From: Nicotiana tabacum
Taxonomy: Eukaryota; Streptophyta; Magnoliopsida; Solanales; Solanaceae
Length of the DNA stretch: 64,000 nucleotides
Direction of reading: 5' to 3'
NCBI RefSeq assembly: GCF_000715075.1
Contig: NC_134097.1
Coordinates: forward strand, 71,891,190-71,955,189
This document shows positions 29,765 through 40,390 of the stretch, one piece after another. Both the position numbers and the translations under genes were made by a program. Below the pieces are notes generated by a model that was not told where the DNA came from, did no database searches, and saw nothing but the letters and a program-made list of their open reading frames with translations. Every line of letters begins with the position of its first letter. Within the stretch, counting starts at the first letter, position 1.

Positions 29765-30480
29765 TTGATTCTAGGTGAAGTTATTAACATGGAAAATGGG
29801 AAGGCAGACATGATGAGTCATGTCAAGGAATCCAGTAAAGATGATATAAGTACCTCCCCATTAATTAGCAAGGAACCTAGTCCCACGATTACTACAACAG
29901 AAGCTGAAAATAGAGTCGTCGATGCAGTTCAATGTATGACACTTGGTTTCTCGACCTGTAGATCGAGTTGTTATAGGAACCAAGTGGGTTTCTCTACAAG
30001 GTTTCAGTCAAATCCTAAGGAGTCTTATCTGAAGGCTGCTAAAAGAATAATGAGATGTCTTAAAGGAACACAAGATCTAGTTCTCTACTATCCTTCATGT
30101 GATGACTTAACCTCATTAGGTATGCTGATGTTGATTAGGAAGGTTATCGGGTGTACAGGAAAAACACATCTAGAATGGCACATTTTCTGAGCTCTTGCTT
30201 AATCTCATGGGGTACAAGGAAGCAGAACTCAGTGGCACTCTCAATTGCATAAGCTGAATGTGAAGCAGTTGCCTCTTAATGTGCTCAATTTCTGTGGATC
30301 ATTCAATAGTTGGAAGACTTTGGAGTGTTCTCAGATTGTGTGCCTCTCTTATGTAATAATACAAGTGCACACAATCATGACTAAAAATAGTCCAACTCAA
30401 GAGGGCCAAGTACATTGATTGTTGAAGATCAAGTTGCTAACATCTTCACCAAAGCCCTGAGAAGAAACATTTTGAGAAAA
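29765..30480 (+). pseudogene. Copia RT/RNase H remnants with RT mostly deleted
   Basis: A linker and the first RT residues run to about 29,990 and are then joined directly to the end of RT/connection region (SYLKAAKRIMRCLKGTQDL) and a degraded RNase H. The catalytic YxDD segment is absent, so several hundred codons are missing. Sequence after 30,190 is broken by stops. Confidence 0.72.
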
Positions 30481-30989
30481 ATCGTCTGGCACTGGGGTTG
30501 ATAAAACCCAATTGAGGACCTAGTTCCCAGTGATTGGTTATGAAAGTTATATACATGTAAAATTAGCTAAAGTATTTTCTGGTCAAGTCTAACTCATTTC
30601 TATACCGTTACAGATAGATATGCATGATGACTACAGAGCAGCTAATGCAGTACATATTGGTAAAAGAGCTTAAACTCACTTGCAAGACCTGTCAGGGAAC
30701 CTGGTTCTCTTGACACATGTTAGTAGCTTTTTTGTTCTGTCATACACAATTTGAAATGGACAAAAACTATACCACATCATCAGCACGTTAGTCTCTTTAC
30801 ATTGTGTCTTTTCATCCAAAGCATCCCACATACTCTGAATGATCCAACTCCCTAAGCATAATTTGTCGTCGTTTCAGAACTGGTCACTCATCATAAATAA
30901 GTCTATCAACATCACAACCCTTCACTTTTAAATTCAAAACCTCTCTTTGTCTTCTCTCTTCTCAATCCACAAATCCTTCGAGTAAAATT

Positions 30990-33180
30990 TCACCATGTCT
31001 GAAAATCAAGTAACCTTAGTGTACCCGATAGTATTTTCAGTGAGTCCACACCAATTAGAACTCCAGCAGTAGACTCCTCCCCCAATATAACTACCAGTCC
31101 AAACCCTAAATCAGAGTCTCTTCCACACTCCACTCCCTCTCCTACCCACTCCGATTCTATTCCTTATCACAATCATGAGAAGATGACTCCGAGCAAGTCT
31201 AAGAATGCATGTCCTTCTCTAGTCCCACTGGCCAAATAGAGTGAATAAGGGGACTTGGTTCAAGGAAAAAATCAGGAAACATCAACTCTCTCCATGGTTG
31301 ATCCCTCTAGTGAAAATCCAGTGATTGGTCATGAAAAGGTTGAGACAACCATTACAAGTTGCGATTCTAGAGGTATCACTCCTCCTTCTGTTGAAATTTC
31401 CATGGAACCACAAATAAAGGAGGTAATAGAAAATATGTTCTCCACTGCTTCAGAAGGGTTTGTTGTAGAGGAAGGTGGAGGAGGGTCTGAGTCTTAGGGG
31501 AAAGAGCCTTAGCCCACAGAAGAAAGGGGAGCACTTGTACCATTTGAACAATCGGCCTAAGATGATGCTACTAGGGTCCCAAGTGATGAACCTGATCCTT
31601 CCGCGGAGGATCCAGATCATGGGTCATCTCCCCAGGTTAGTGTTGATCCTGCTCTTTCTCTCCACTTCTATGCTGAGTCTCTGAATATGGTGGTGCCTGA
31701 GATGAAGTCTGATAGTGAAGAAGACATAGATGATTTGGTGATTGCTAGTTTTATTAGGGCTAGGAGTAAGCCAGTTGCAGCTCTAGAGCCAAGCCCCAAG
31801 TGACCCACTACACTGTTGCAGAAAAAGGAGGCTCTAGAGTCTACTATCAAGAAAAGTCAAAGGAGTAAGAGAAAGAAAAGGTTGGTAAAGGATGTAAAAG
31901 TTGTGCATGAAAAGATCGTCCCTGTGGTAAATGTGGATGAGGAAGCAAAAGAGGAACCTAGTTCCTTGACTCACAAGTTCTCGAAGTAGAAGCACTCTCA
32001 CTCTTAATCCAAAAGACACACTTTTACAAGTGTTGAAAGTCCAACCAAGAGTGTTGATACTGGTCCTAGTGAAAAAATTATAGAGAAACCTGTAATAAGG
32101 CAGTGAAAAAGAGTGGTGAAGAGTTTGATAATGAATAAGGGGAAAACTCTGGTGAACATCTGCATAAAAATTCAGTGGTGAAAGAAAAGTCTATTCACAA
32201 GTCAGTGAAAAGAAAAGGGGATGATGATTAGGAAGCTGATACCATCAAGAAAGCAAAAGTTGGTGAGTCTTGAGAAAGAGAAGTTGAGAAATCAGAAAGT
32301 ATTCTGGGGTCGTACATTTGCCCCTAACATTGTAGAGCTTGCTAGGATGAGACAGTTAGTAGAAATTTGTGATTTCCAACAATGGACTCATTTGTTTGCA
32401 AATAATGCTCCAAAAGTATATGAGGAGGAGGTGCAGAGTTTTTATGCCGACCTCTTCATAGTTGAAGACGATCAAATCTATGCGTTAGTGAATGGGGTGG
32501 ACATAGTGATGGACTCAGCCGTATTGGGGTCATTTTGGGTTTTCCTACTAAAGGGATGTCGTTTGTTCGGGGTGCCTATACGCCAAATTTCAGAAATGCC
32601 ATTGTCAAGGTCAAGCAATCCAACTGAGGAAATAGGTGCATAAGAAGGCACTCCTTCCAGTATATCAGGTGCTCTTTGAGATGGTTAATAAAATGTTGCT
32701 TCCCGTCGCTGAGAGGAGATCTATACATCCAAAACTGACCTGCTCCTTATGGAAGCCTTGGATAAATTTACCACCATCAATTTGCCTGGGATAATGATTG
32801 AGCATATGCAAAAGGTGGCAAACTTTAAGGATGGCAACCATGGACTATCGTATGGGTTTCTACTCACAAAGGTCTTCGAATTCTTCAAGGTGCCTCTGGG
32901 ACAGGCAACTAAAAAGCAAACCTTCTCCAAGACCACTCTTAAGGAATGTAAGTGTATTAAAAAGGTTGGAGGAGTTGGAAGCACCTCTACAATCTGTCAA
33001 CTGATCAATACTCAAAATAGTGCCACAGAGGAGATCAGGAAGTTGAAGGCTAGGAATGTTATTCTTGAGATTCGTCTTAGTCAACTACAAGAGGCACCTG
33101 GTTCTAGTTCTCACACAGAGGTTGCCTGCCTGACAAAGTATAAAATAGGTGGAGGACCTGAAAGAAAGACAGATCAGTGA
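30990..33180 (+). pseudogene. Extra coding region of copia element (plant transposon-associated domain)
   Basis: Downstream of pol, a degraded reading region begins near an ATG at about 30,993 (MSENQVTL). It continues as Ser/Pro/Glu-rich low-complexity protein, then a domain around FWGRTFAPNIVELARMRQL and WTHLFANNAPKVYEEEVQSF (32,305-32,450), and ends with a helical C-terminus at 32,749-33,180. The central domain resembles the 'putative plant transposon protein' family often found in extra ORFs of plant LTR elements. Function is unknown; it has been discussed as envelope-like in SIRE elements. Many stops. Confidence 0.6.
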
Positions 33181-33645
33181 GAAAATGTCAGCGAATGCTC
33201 ACATGAATCTTGTCCCCCAAACCCTTGCCTCCTCTTCCAAGCCCTCTTCCTCCAGCATCCCCTAAAGAGTGTCCCCTTAGTGTCTAATTTCCGATGTCCA
33301 TATTTTAAGTATGTTTTGGTGATGTTTTTGTTTCTCGTATTTGTTTTTGTTTTGTTTTGGAATTGTGGATGGTAAAAGTGATTCTGCTCCTGCCTATAAA
33401 GGTCCAAATTTGGTTAATGCAAGTATTTTCCTTCTACAGTTTATGCCATTACTCTCTTGTCTCTGTTTTCTATCATGTTGTGTGCACACAAGTGGCATGG
33501 GTTAACCATGCTAGACTTCTGTATGGTGCTTACTTGTTTATGCTGCCTTTTATGATGCCAAAAGGGGAAAGATTTTTGCATAATTGTATTGAATAAACTA
33601 CATAATTAAATAATGATGTGCACTGATTAAGAGGGAAATACAGAT

Positions 33646-33656
33646 TCAGGGGGAAC
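33646..33656 (+). promoter_or_regulatory. Copia polypurine tract
   Basis: The purine-rich CAGGGGGAA just before the 3' LTR start at TGAGG (33,661) fits the plus-strand primer position. Confidence 0.6.
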
Positions 33657-33660
33657 TCAA

Positions 33661-34637
33661 TGAGGTTCCTAGTGCACTATCTGGTTCTTTGTACGATTCT
33701 CAATTATGATTTTGTCATCATCAAAAATAGGAAAACAGATAGGTTATGACTACCTTACTTTATGTTTTGATGATCTAACAAACTTACTATCAAGAACCAG
33801 ATAAGGAACCTGTTTAACATTCTCAAGATCTTGAGATCGAAAGGTTCCAGTTTGGGATATGTTTCAAATCTCCAACGTTGAAGGAACAGTTGAGGGAATA
33901 GGTCCCTACTAGTTTCCGAGGTGACTGTACGAAGTCAACTCTCTAGTTGTTGCTGCCTGCACACCTACAGTACAAGAACAGTACAACAGTCAACTTTCTG
34001 TGCAAGGCTTTTTACCTACCTTGCTTACATCATTGTAAGTGATGTCAGACATGTATTATTAACATCAAGGAAGGTAAAACACATCACTTGAACACTTAGA
34101 GAATTCACTCAATCTCTCACGTGAATGATCATCCAGCAAGCAATTCCTAAGTGCATCAAGAACAAAGAACAAAATAACTTCGGACCAGTTCCTACATCAA
34201 GTTATTGTTTGTCCTTAGTTGAGTTGTAACTTTGTAATAGTTCTTCAAGTTTTATTCCTACTTAGCTTACTTGAGAAGTATTTTGTAGGAAATCCTTTAT
34301 AAATCTTAAACCTTTGTGTTTGAGTCTTGGCTAGAGTTATTTGAATTGTAAAGTCTTTGTAATAGAGTTATTTCAAAGTGACTTGTAATAGAGTATTACA
34401 AGTTAGTGAGGAAATAAGAGGTTAATTCTTAAATTGCATAGGTTGTAATATAAAAGTTGCTCAACAATGGAGTTGAAATCTCACAAGGATAAGTCGTGGT
34501 TTTTATTCCCTTTGAGCTGGAAATTTTCCACGTAAAATTCAACTCGTCATCTATTTACTGCAGTGTACGTGTGTTTTGTTGAATCTGACAGGGAACCTGG
34601 TTCTCTATAGAGTTTGGTGCACCCTTATATTCTATCA
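33661..34637 (+). repeat. Copia 3' LTR
   Basis: Starts TGAGGTTCC and ends TTCTATCA (TG...CA), 977 bp. From 33,738 onward it aligns with the 5' LTR. The next 71 bp (34,638-34,708) separate it from the gypsy element and hold nothing recognisable. Confidence 0.8.
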
Positions 34638-34708
34638 GAATATCTACAGAAAAAAACTATTACCTAGTTCAAAGAGTCATCCCTTGAAAAAGAACTGTGT
34701 CCAAAAGT

Positions 34709-37506
34709 GTCACGACCCCATTTCCTACTATAGACCGTGATGGCACCCTACGTCGCTGTTATGCAAACCAACGGTGAACTATCCATGTAATTATTCATTT
34801 TAATATTTTTAAAGTCATATATTTTATTAAAAGAACAATTAATAGATGATTGTAATAATGTAAAGCATGAAATAAACAAAAGAGTGAAGCAGTGAATTTA
34901 GTAATCAAAAATCATGAAATATCTACTAGAATCTCCCAAAATCCGATGTCACAAGTGCACGAGCAAACTAGTAGAATATACAAAACATCTTATACTACTA
35001 TCTGGAGTAAAATATACATAAAATAAATGCAATAAAAAGAGACTTCGGGCGCTGCAGAACGGTCAAAGAGAGCATCTCACCACTAAGTCTCTAGGTAGTA
35101 GGGGTGAGCGCCTGAATGGCCGTCAGATGCACCTTCTTCAGATCCTGCACGATTAGTGCAGAAATGTAGCGTAAGTACATAAACAACATGTACCCATTAA
35201 GTATCTAGTCTAATCTCGAAGAAGTAGTAATGAGGGGTCGACATCGGCACTTACTAAGGGTCAATAAATAAAGATTAGAATTATAAATAGGAATGAAACA
35301 CATTAGTAATAAAGAAATAAAGAACAGTAGGTAACTGGTTCTTTAACTAAATATCAATTAAAAATCTCCAACTATCACATACTAATTTCAACAAGTAATA
35401 GCCATCAAGAAGTTATAAATTCTCAAGTCGTGGAAGAAATATCAAGTATAATCAGACTCTAGTAAATATCACGCACGATTTATGCTGAGGTCGTACAGGC
35501 TCATCTAGAATAGTATGTACATTGCCGAGAGTCGATCGGCATGGACCATAGATGCATCTATTAAACTGTCTAGGCGTTCGGCCCGATCCACTGGAAGAGA
35601 GAATATTCTACGATGTCCAATTGACGGCTACTACAAGAATAATACTCAATGAGGCATAATTTCCACTAACGGTCAAGTAACCTGCCAAAATTCAAAGTAA
35701 TGAAGCTCAGTCTTTACAATTCCTTTATCCAATTTCAAATACAATTCAAATAATTAAACTAACAAGTTGAGAACAAATAATAGAAGTAATACATGGTAGA
35801 GTCCTAAAACTATCCGAACATAAGCATGATTTTTAACTACATGCGGACTCTCATCACATCGTGCACGTAGCACCCACAAAACAAACAATCATTTATAACA
35901 CCTACGGGGGAAATTTCTTCTTACAAGGTTAGGCAAGCGACTTACTTCGTTTATAAGTCTTCTTCCCGATCCACAATTCACACTAAAGCCTCAAATCGGT
36001 GCCACACAGTTCAAAGCTAGCCAAATATTGTATAAATTAATCGACATATGCTCAAAAGTTCATAACTTAACTATTAGAGTAATTACCCAACCCAAATTAG
36101 AAGATTCCTAAAATTCACCCCCGGCCCACGTGCGTGGAATCCTGAAATATTTGTAAATAAAAGTTATTTATAACCTCATGAACAGAAATATATAATTTCG
36201 ACTCAATTCCATAATCATTTTTGTGGTCTAATCCCATTTTTATCAAAACCTACATTTTTAAATTAAATCCTATAATTTCCACAATTTATATGTTAAATCT
36301 AACCAAAATCCGTGTATTAAACTCACATTAAGTAGTAATTACTTACCTTACAATGATAGGTGAAAATCCCTCTCCAAGAGCTTCAATATCGGCTAACCCA
36401 AAGTGAAATGAGAGAAAATGAACCCAATCTATGATTTAAAACAAGTCTCTGCCCAGCTAACCCTTCTTCGCGATCACGGAAGAAGCCTCGTGATCATGAA
36501 GGCAAAGCTGGTCCAAGCCCAGAGAACCTTAATCGCAAACGCGAGGGCTCTCTCGCGATTGCGAAGGCTTGGCTCACCTGAGCATCGTGGACGCGATGTT
36601 ACCTTCGCAAATGCGAAGGGTAATGGTACTAACCCCTCCCAGGCCCCCTTTTCCCCTACACGAACGCGAGCCCTTTCACACGAACGCGAAAGACACATGC
36701 TCTAGACCTTTGCAAATGCGGATTAGGGATCGCGAACGCGAAGAAAAATTACCCAGTCCCCCAAATTCATTCTCCGCGAATGCGACACAACCTCCATGAC
36801 CACGAAGAAGGAAACCAGAACCAGCAATGGCAGATTTTTAGACTTAGCTCTGGGTGGTCCGAAACTTACACGAGCCACCTGAGACCCTGTCCAATTGCAC
36901 CGACAAGTCCATAATAATAATACGGACTTGCTAAAATGCTCGGAACACATAAAACAACATTGTAACTAAGAATCTCACCCCATAACCAAATTGAATCAAA
37001 TTATGAACTTCAAGCTTTTCAAATTACTCTGAACGCACCAAATCATACTTGGACTACTCGGAATGACACCAAATTTTGCGTACAAGTCATAAATTATCAT
37101 ACGAAACTATTCCCAGGCTTAGAATCCCAAATGGACCTCGATAACACTAAAGTATAATCCAAATCAAATTTAAAGAACTTGAAAACCTTCAATGCGCCAA
37201 CTTTCAACATTAACTGCCGAAACGCTCCCAAATCATCCGAAACCCGATCCAAACAAACACCCAAGTCCAATATCATACGAACCTATTGGAACCGTCAAAT
37301 CCCGATTTCGATGTCGTTTACTAAGATTATTGACTCAAGTCAAACTTGGTCATCTTAGGCCACTATTAAGGAACCAAGTGCTCTGATTTCAAACCCAACC
37401 TTTCCAAACCCACTTCAACTATCCCCGCAAGTCAAAATAGTAGAGGTACATATGGGGATAGGGGAACGTGATTATAGAAAGCAAAACGACTTGTCAGATT
37501 GTTACA
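34709..37506 (-). repeat. Gypsy LTR, left on the map (3' LTR of the element)
   Basis: Begins TGTCACGACCCC and ends TTGTTACA on the + strand. It is homologous to 42,778-45,541 along its length with many substitutions and indels. It contains a cluster of CGCGAACGCGAAG-like motifs at about 36,467-36,810. Short ORFs in this interval (36,418-36,950) are products of that repeat, not genes. Confidence 0.85.
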
Positions 37507-37519
37507 TTCTCCACCTCTT
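37507..37519 (-). promoter_or_regulatory. Gypsy polypurine tract
   Basis: The minus strand reads AAGAGGTGGAGAA immediately before the LTR, the expected plus-strand primer. Confidence 0.7.
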
Positions 37520-37529
37520 AACAAACATT

Positions 37530-38037
37530 CGTCCTTAAACGGGTCTAGAATCATACCTGGAGTGCTCAATAGGTATGGATATCTGCTCCATATGTGATCC
37601 TGGGTCTCCGAAGTCGCCTCCTCAACTGGTTGACCCCTCCACTGGACCTTTACCACAAAAATTTTCTTAGACCTCAACTGGTGAACCTGTTTGTCAACAA
37701 TAGCAACTGGCTCCTCATCATAACACAAGCTCTTATCTAGCTGAACCATGTTGTAGTCTAACACACACGACCTATCAGCATGATATTTTCGGAGCATAAA
37801 CACGTGAAAAACCGAATGAAATCCCGATAGATTAGGAGGCAAAGCAAGCTCATAAGCAACCTCCCCAACTCGCCTTAACACCTCAAATGGGCGAATAAAC
37901 CTTGGGCTCAGCTTGCCCTTCTTTCCAAAGCTCATGATCCCCTTCATCGACAAGACTTTAAAGAGAACCTTCTCGCTCACCATAAATGATAAATCACGCA
38001 CCTTTTGATCTACGTAACTCTTCTATCTAGACTATGT
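37530..38037 (-). pseudogene. Gypsy integrase C-terminus with chromodomain
   Basis: Encodes the integrase C-terminal segment (KLSPRFIRPFEVLRRVG, FHSVFHVFMLRKY) followed by a chromodomain-like part (VKVQWRGQPVEEATSE) ending near YPYLL. Chromodomains of chromoviruses bind histone marks and steer insertion. A conserved Trp of the ATWE motif appears as Ser (ATSE). The frame is open across this part and broken further upstream. Confidence 0.8.
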
Positions 38038-38039
38038 TA

Positions 38040-39082
38040 TAAGAATTCGCTCCTAAATCAACTTTACCTTCTCAAAGGCATCCTTCACTAAACAAGTGCC
38101 ATATAACCTAGTCTTACCAGGTTCAAACCATCCGATGGGTGAACGACATCGCCGACCATATAAAGCCTCAAATGGAACCATCTCCATGCTGGACTAATAA
38201 CTATCGTTATAAGCAAACTCGGCCAAAGGCAAGAATCGATCCCACTGCCCTCCGAAGTCAATCACACATGCTCTAAGCATATCATCTAGGATCTTAACTG
38301 TCCGCTCCGACTACCCATCGGTCTGTAGATGAAAGGTTATATTGAGCTCTACCCGGGTAACCAACTCGCTTTGTACTACTCTCTTGAAGTGCGAAGTGAA
38401 TTGAGGGCCTCTATATGAAATGATGGAAACATGCATACCATGCAACTGGACTATCTTCTGAATGTAAATTGTGGCCAACCTCTTTGACGAGTACGTAGTT
38501 ATTACTAGAATAAAGTGTGCCGACTTGGTTAGCCTGTCGACAATGACCCAAACAACATCAAATTTCCTTAACGTACGCGGCAACCCAACTACGAAATCCA
38601 TAGTAAAGCACTCATATTTCTACTATGGTATAGTCATCTACTGAAGTAGGCCACCTGGCCTCTAGTGCTCATACTTAATCTGCTGGCAATTTAGGCATCT
38701 CACGACATACTCAACTATCTCCTTCTTCATCCGCCGCCACCAATAATGCTGCATCGGGCCACAATACATCTTCGTAGAGCCTGATGAATAGAATATCGAG
38801 AACTGTGTGCTTCTCTAGAATCTTCTCCCTCAATCCATCAACATTAGGAACACATAGGCGACCTTGGAGTCGCAAAACACCATCCTCATCTATTGCAACC
38901 TCCTTGGCACCACCTTGTAGTACCGTCTCCCTAAAAACCAATAAGTACGGATCGTCATATTGATGAGCCTTGATCCATTCCAATAATGAAGACTGAGCCA
39001 CGACGTATACAAGAAATCGACTAGGCTCTAAAATATCCAACCTCACAAATTTGTTAGTCAAGGACTGAATGTCCAAAGCCAA
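38040..39082 (-). pseudogene. Gypsy integrase zinc-finger and core fragments
   Basis: Core start MDFVVGLPRTLRKFDVVWVI at 38,601, with the catalytic-domain text RGPQFTSHFKRVV where the second acidic Asp is expected (SDRG-type, here SYRG). An upstream fragment to 39,082 holds the region before the HHCC finger. Stops lie between fragments, and the catalytic Asp change suggests inactivation. Confidence 0.78.
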
Positions 39083-39089
39083 TGGCCTC

Positions 39090-39640
39090 TTCTCTGCTCA
39101 AATGAATGCCAAACTACCCATACTCTCTGCCTTTATGTTCAAGGCATCCACAACCATATTCGTTTTGCCCGAATGATAAAGGATGGTAATATCATAGTCC
39201 TTCAGTAACTCAAGCCACCTGTGTTGCCTCAAATTGAGATCCCTCTACTTGAACAAATGCTACAAGCTGCGATGATCCTTATTAACCTCACAAGACACCC
39301 CATAAAGGTAATGCCTCAAGATATTGAGAGCATGAACTATCACGGGCAACTCCAAATCATGTATGAGGTAATTCTTCTCATGTGGCTACAGCTGACATGA
39401 AGCATATGCAATAATCCGCCCATCCTGCATCAATACACAACTCAAGCCAACGCATGAAGCATCACCATACATCATATACATCCCTGAACCGGAGGGCAGC
39501 ACTAACACCGGTGTTGTAGTCAATACGGTCTTGAGCTTTTAAAACCTCGCCTCGTAATTATCGGACCATCGGAATAGAGCACCCCTTCTGGGTCAATCTA
39601 GTCAAAGGTGTTGCAATAGATGAGAAGCCCTCATTGAACC
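39090..39640 (-). pseudogene. Gypsy RNase H region
   Basis: Broken minus-strand frame with YGDAS near 39,460, then text resembling GRIIAYASCQL, and the end of RNase H near KTNMVVDAL (39,150). Several stops. Confidence 0.7.
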
Positions 39641-39796
39641 AACGATAATAACCTGCTAACCCCAAGAAGTTCCTAATCTCGGTCGCATGGTAGGATGAGA
39701 CCAACTCTAGACTGCCTCGATCTTCCAGGGATATACCTTAATACGCTCACCTGATACAATATTCCGCAAGAATGCCACATAATCTAACTAGAACTC

Positions 39797-40156
39797 TCAC
39801 TTGGAGAACTTAGCATATAGCTTCTGTTCCCACAAGGTCTGAAGCACAACTCTCAAATACTGTTCGTGCTCCTCTATACTACGCGAGTAGATCAATATGT
39901 CATCAATGAAGACAATGACAAATGAGTCAATACATGGTTTGAACACCCGGTTAATCAAATCTATAAATGTCGTCGGTGCATTTGTCAAGCCGAAGGACAT
40001 CACTAGAAACTCATAGTGGCCATATCTAATCCGGAAAGCCGTCTTCGGAACATCCGAAACACGAATCTTCAGCTGATGATACCAGATCTCAAGTCGATCT
40101 AGAAAACTCTGGCATTGCCAAGGTAACAGTTTTGGCATGGCAATCAAGAACCGCAT
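39797..40156 (-). pseudogene. Gypsy reverse transcriptase core
   Basis: A 119-residue open piece with [19 protein letters not shown], catalytic [11 protein letters not shown] and [12 protein letters not shown]. The N-terminal RT motifs upstream are lost or frameshifted and sequence resumes in the protease at 40,170. A gap or deletion between protease and RT is likely. Confidence 0.85.
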
Positions 40157-40169
40157 GGTACGGAATCAA

Positions 40170-40390
40170 CTAGTCCATGCCCAGGATGACCTTAAAGTCA
40201 GTCATGTCAAGTAACAAAAGATCCGCTCTGGTATCGTAACCATTAAAAGTCACAATACAAGACCGATAAATCCAATCCACAACAACAGAATCGCCCGATA
40301 GCATGGACACATATACAGGAGCACCCAATGACTCACGAGATACACCCAGAAAATGAGCAAACAAAACCTAGATGGAGTGCCACCTAGCTG
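40170..40390 (-). pseudogene. Gypsy aspartic protease remnant
   Basis: Encodes the plant gypsy protease flap and C-terminal part (GDSVVVDWIYRSCIVTF, FKVILGMD). The upstream DTG/DSG active-site segment is not preserved in frame. Confidence 0.75.

Larger units (their letters stand above)
25526..34637 (+). mobile_element. Decayed Ty1/copia retrotransposon, SIRE-like
   Basis: About 9.1 kb between two related long terminal repeats, with initiator-Met primer site, gag with two zinc knuckles, protease/integrase remnants, RNase H remnants, a long extra coding region and a polypurine tract. Domain order gag-PR-INT-(RT)-RH identifies copia. The extra region downstream of RNase H and the gag type suggest the SIRE/Maximus lineage. 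Many stops and frameshifts and a large loss of RT make it non-autonomous. No target duplication can be assigned because the 5' end looks truncated. Confidence 0.85.

Noticed and set aside
36418..36950. Several 70-95 codon frames on both strands
   Set aside because: They arise from the GC-rich repeated CGCGAACGCGAAG-type units in the LTR and have no independent support.
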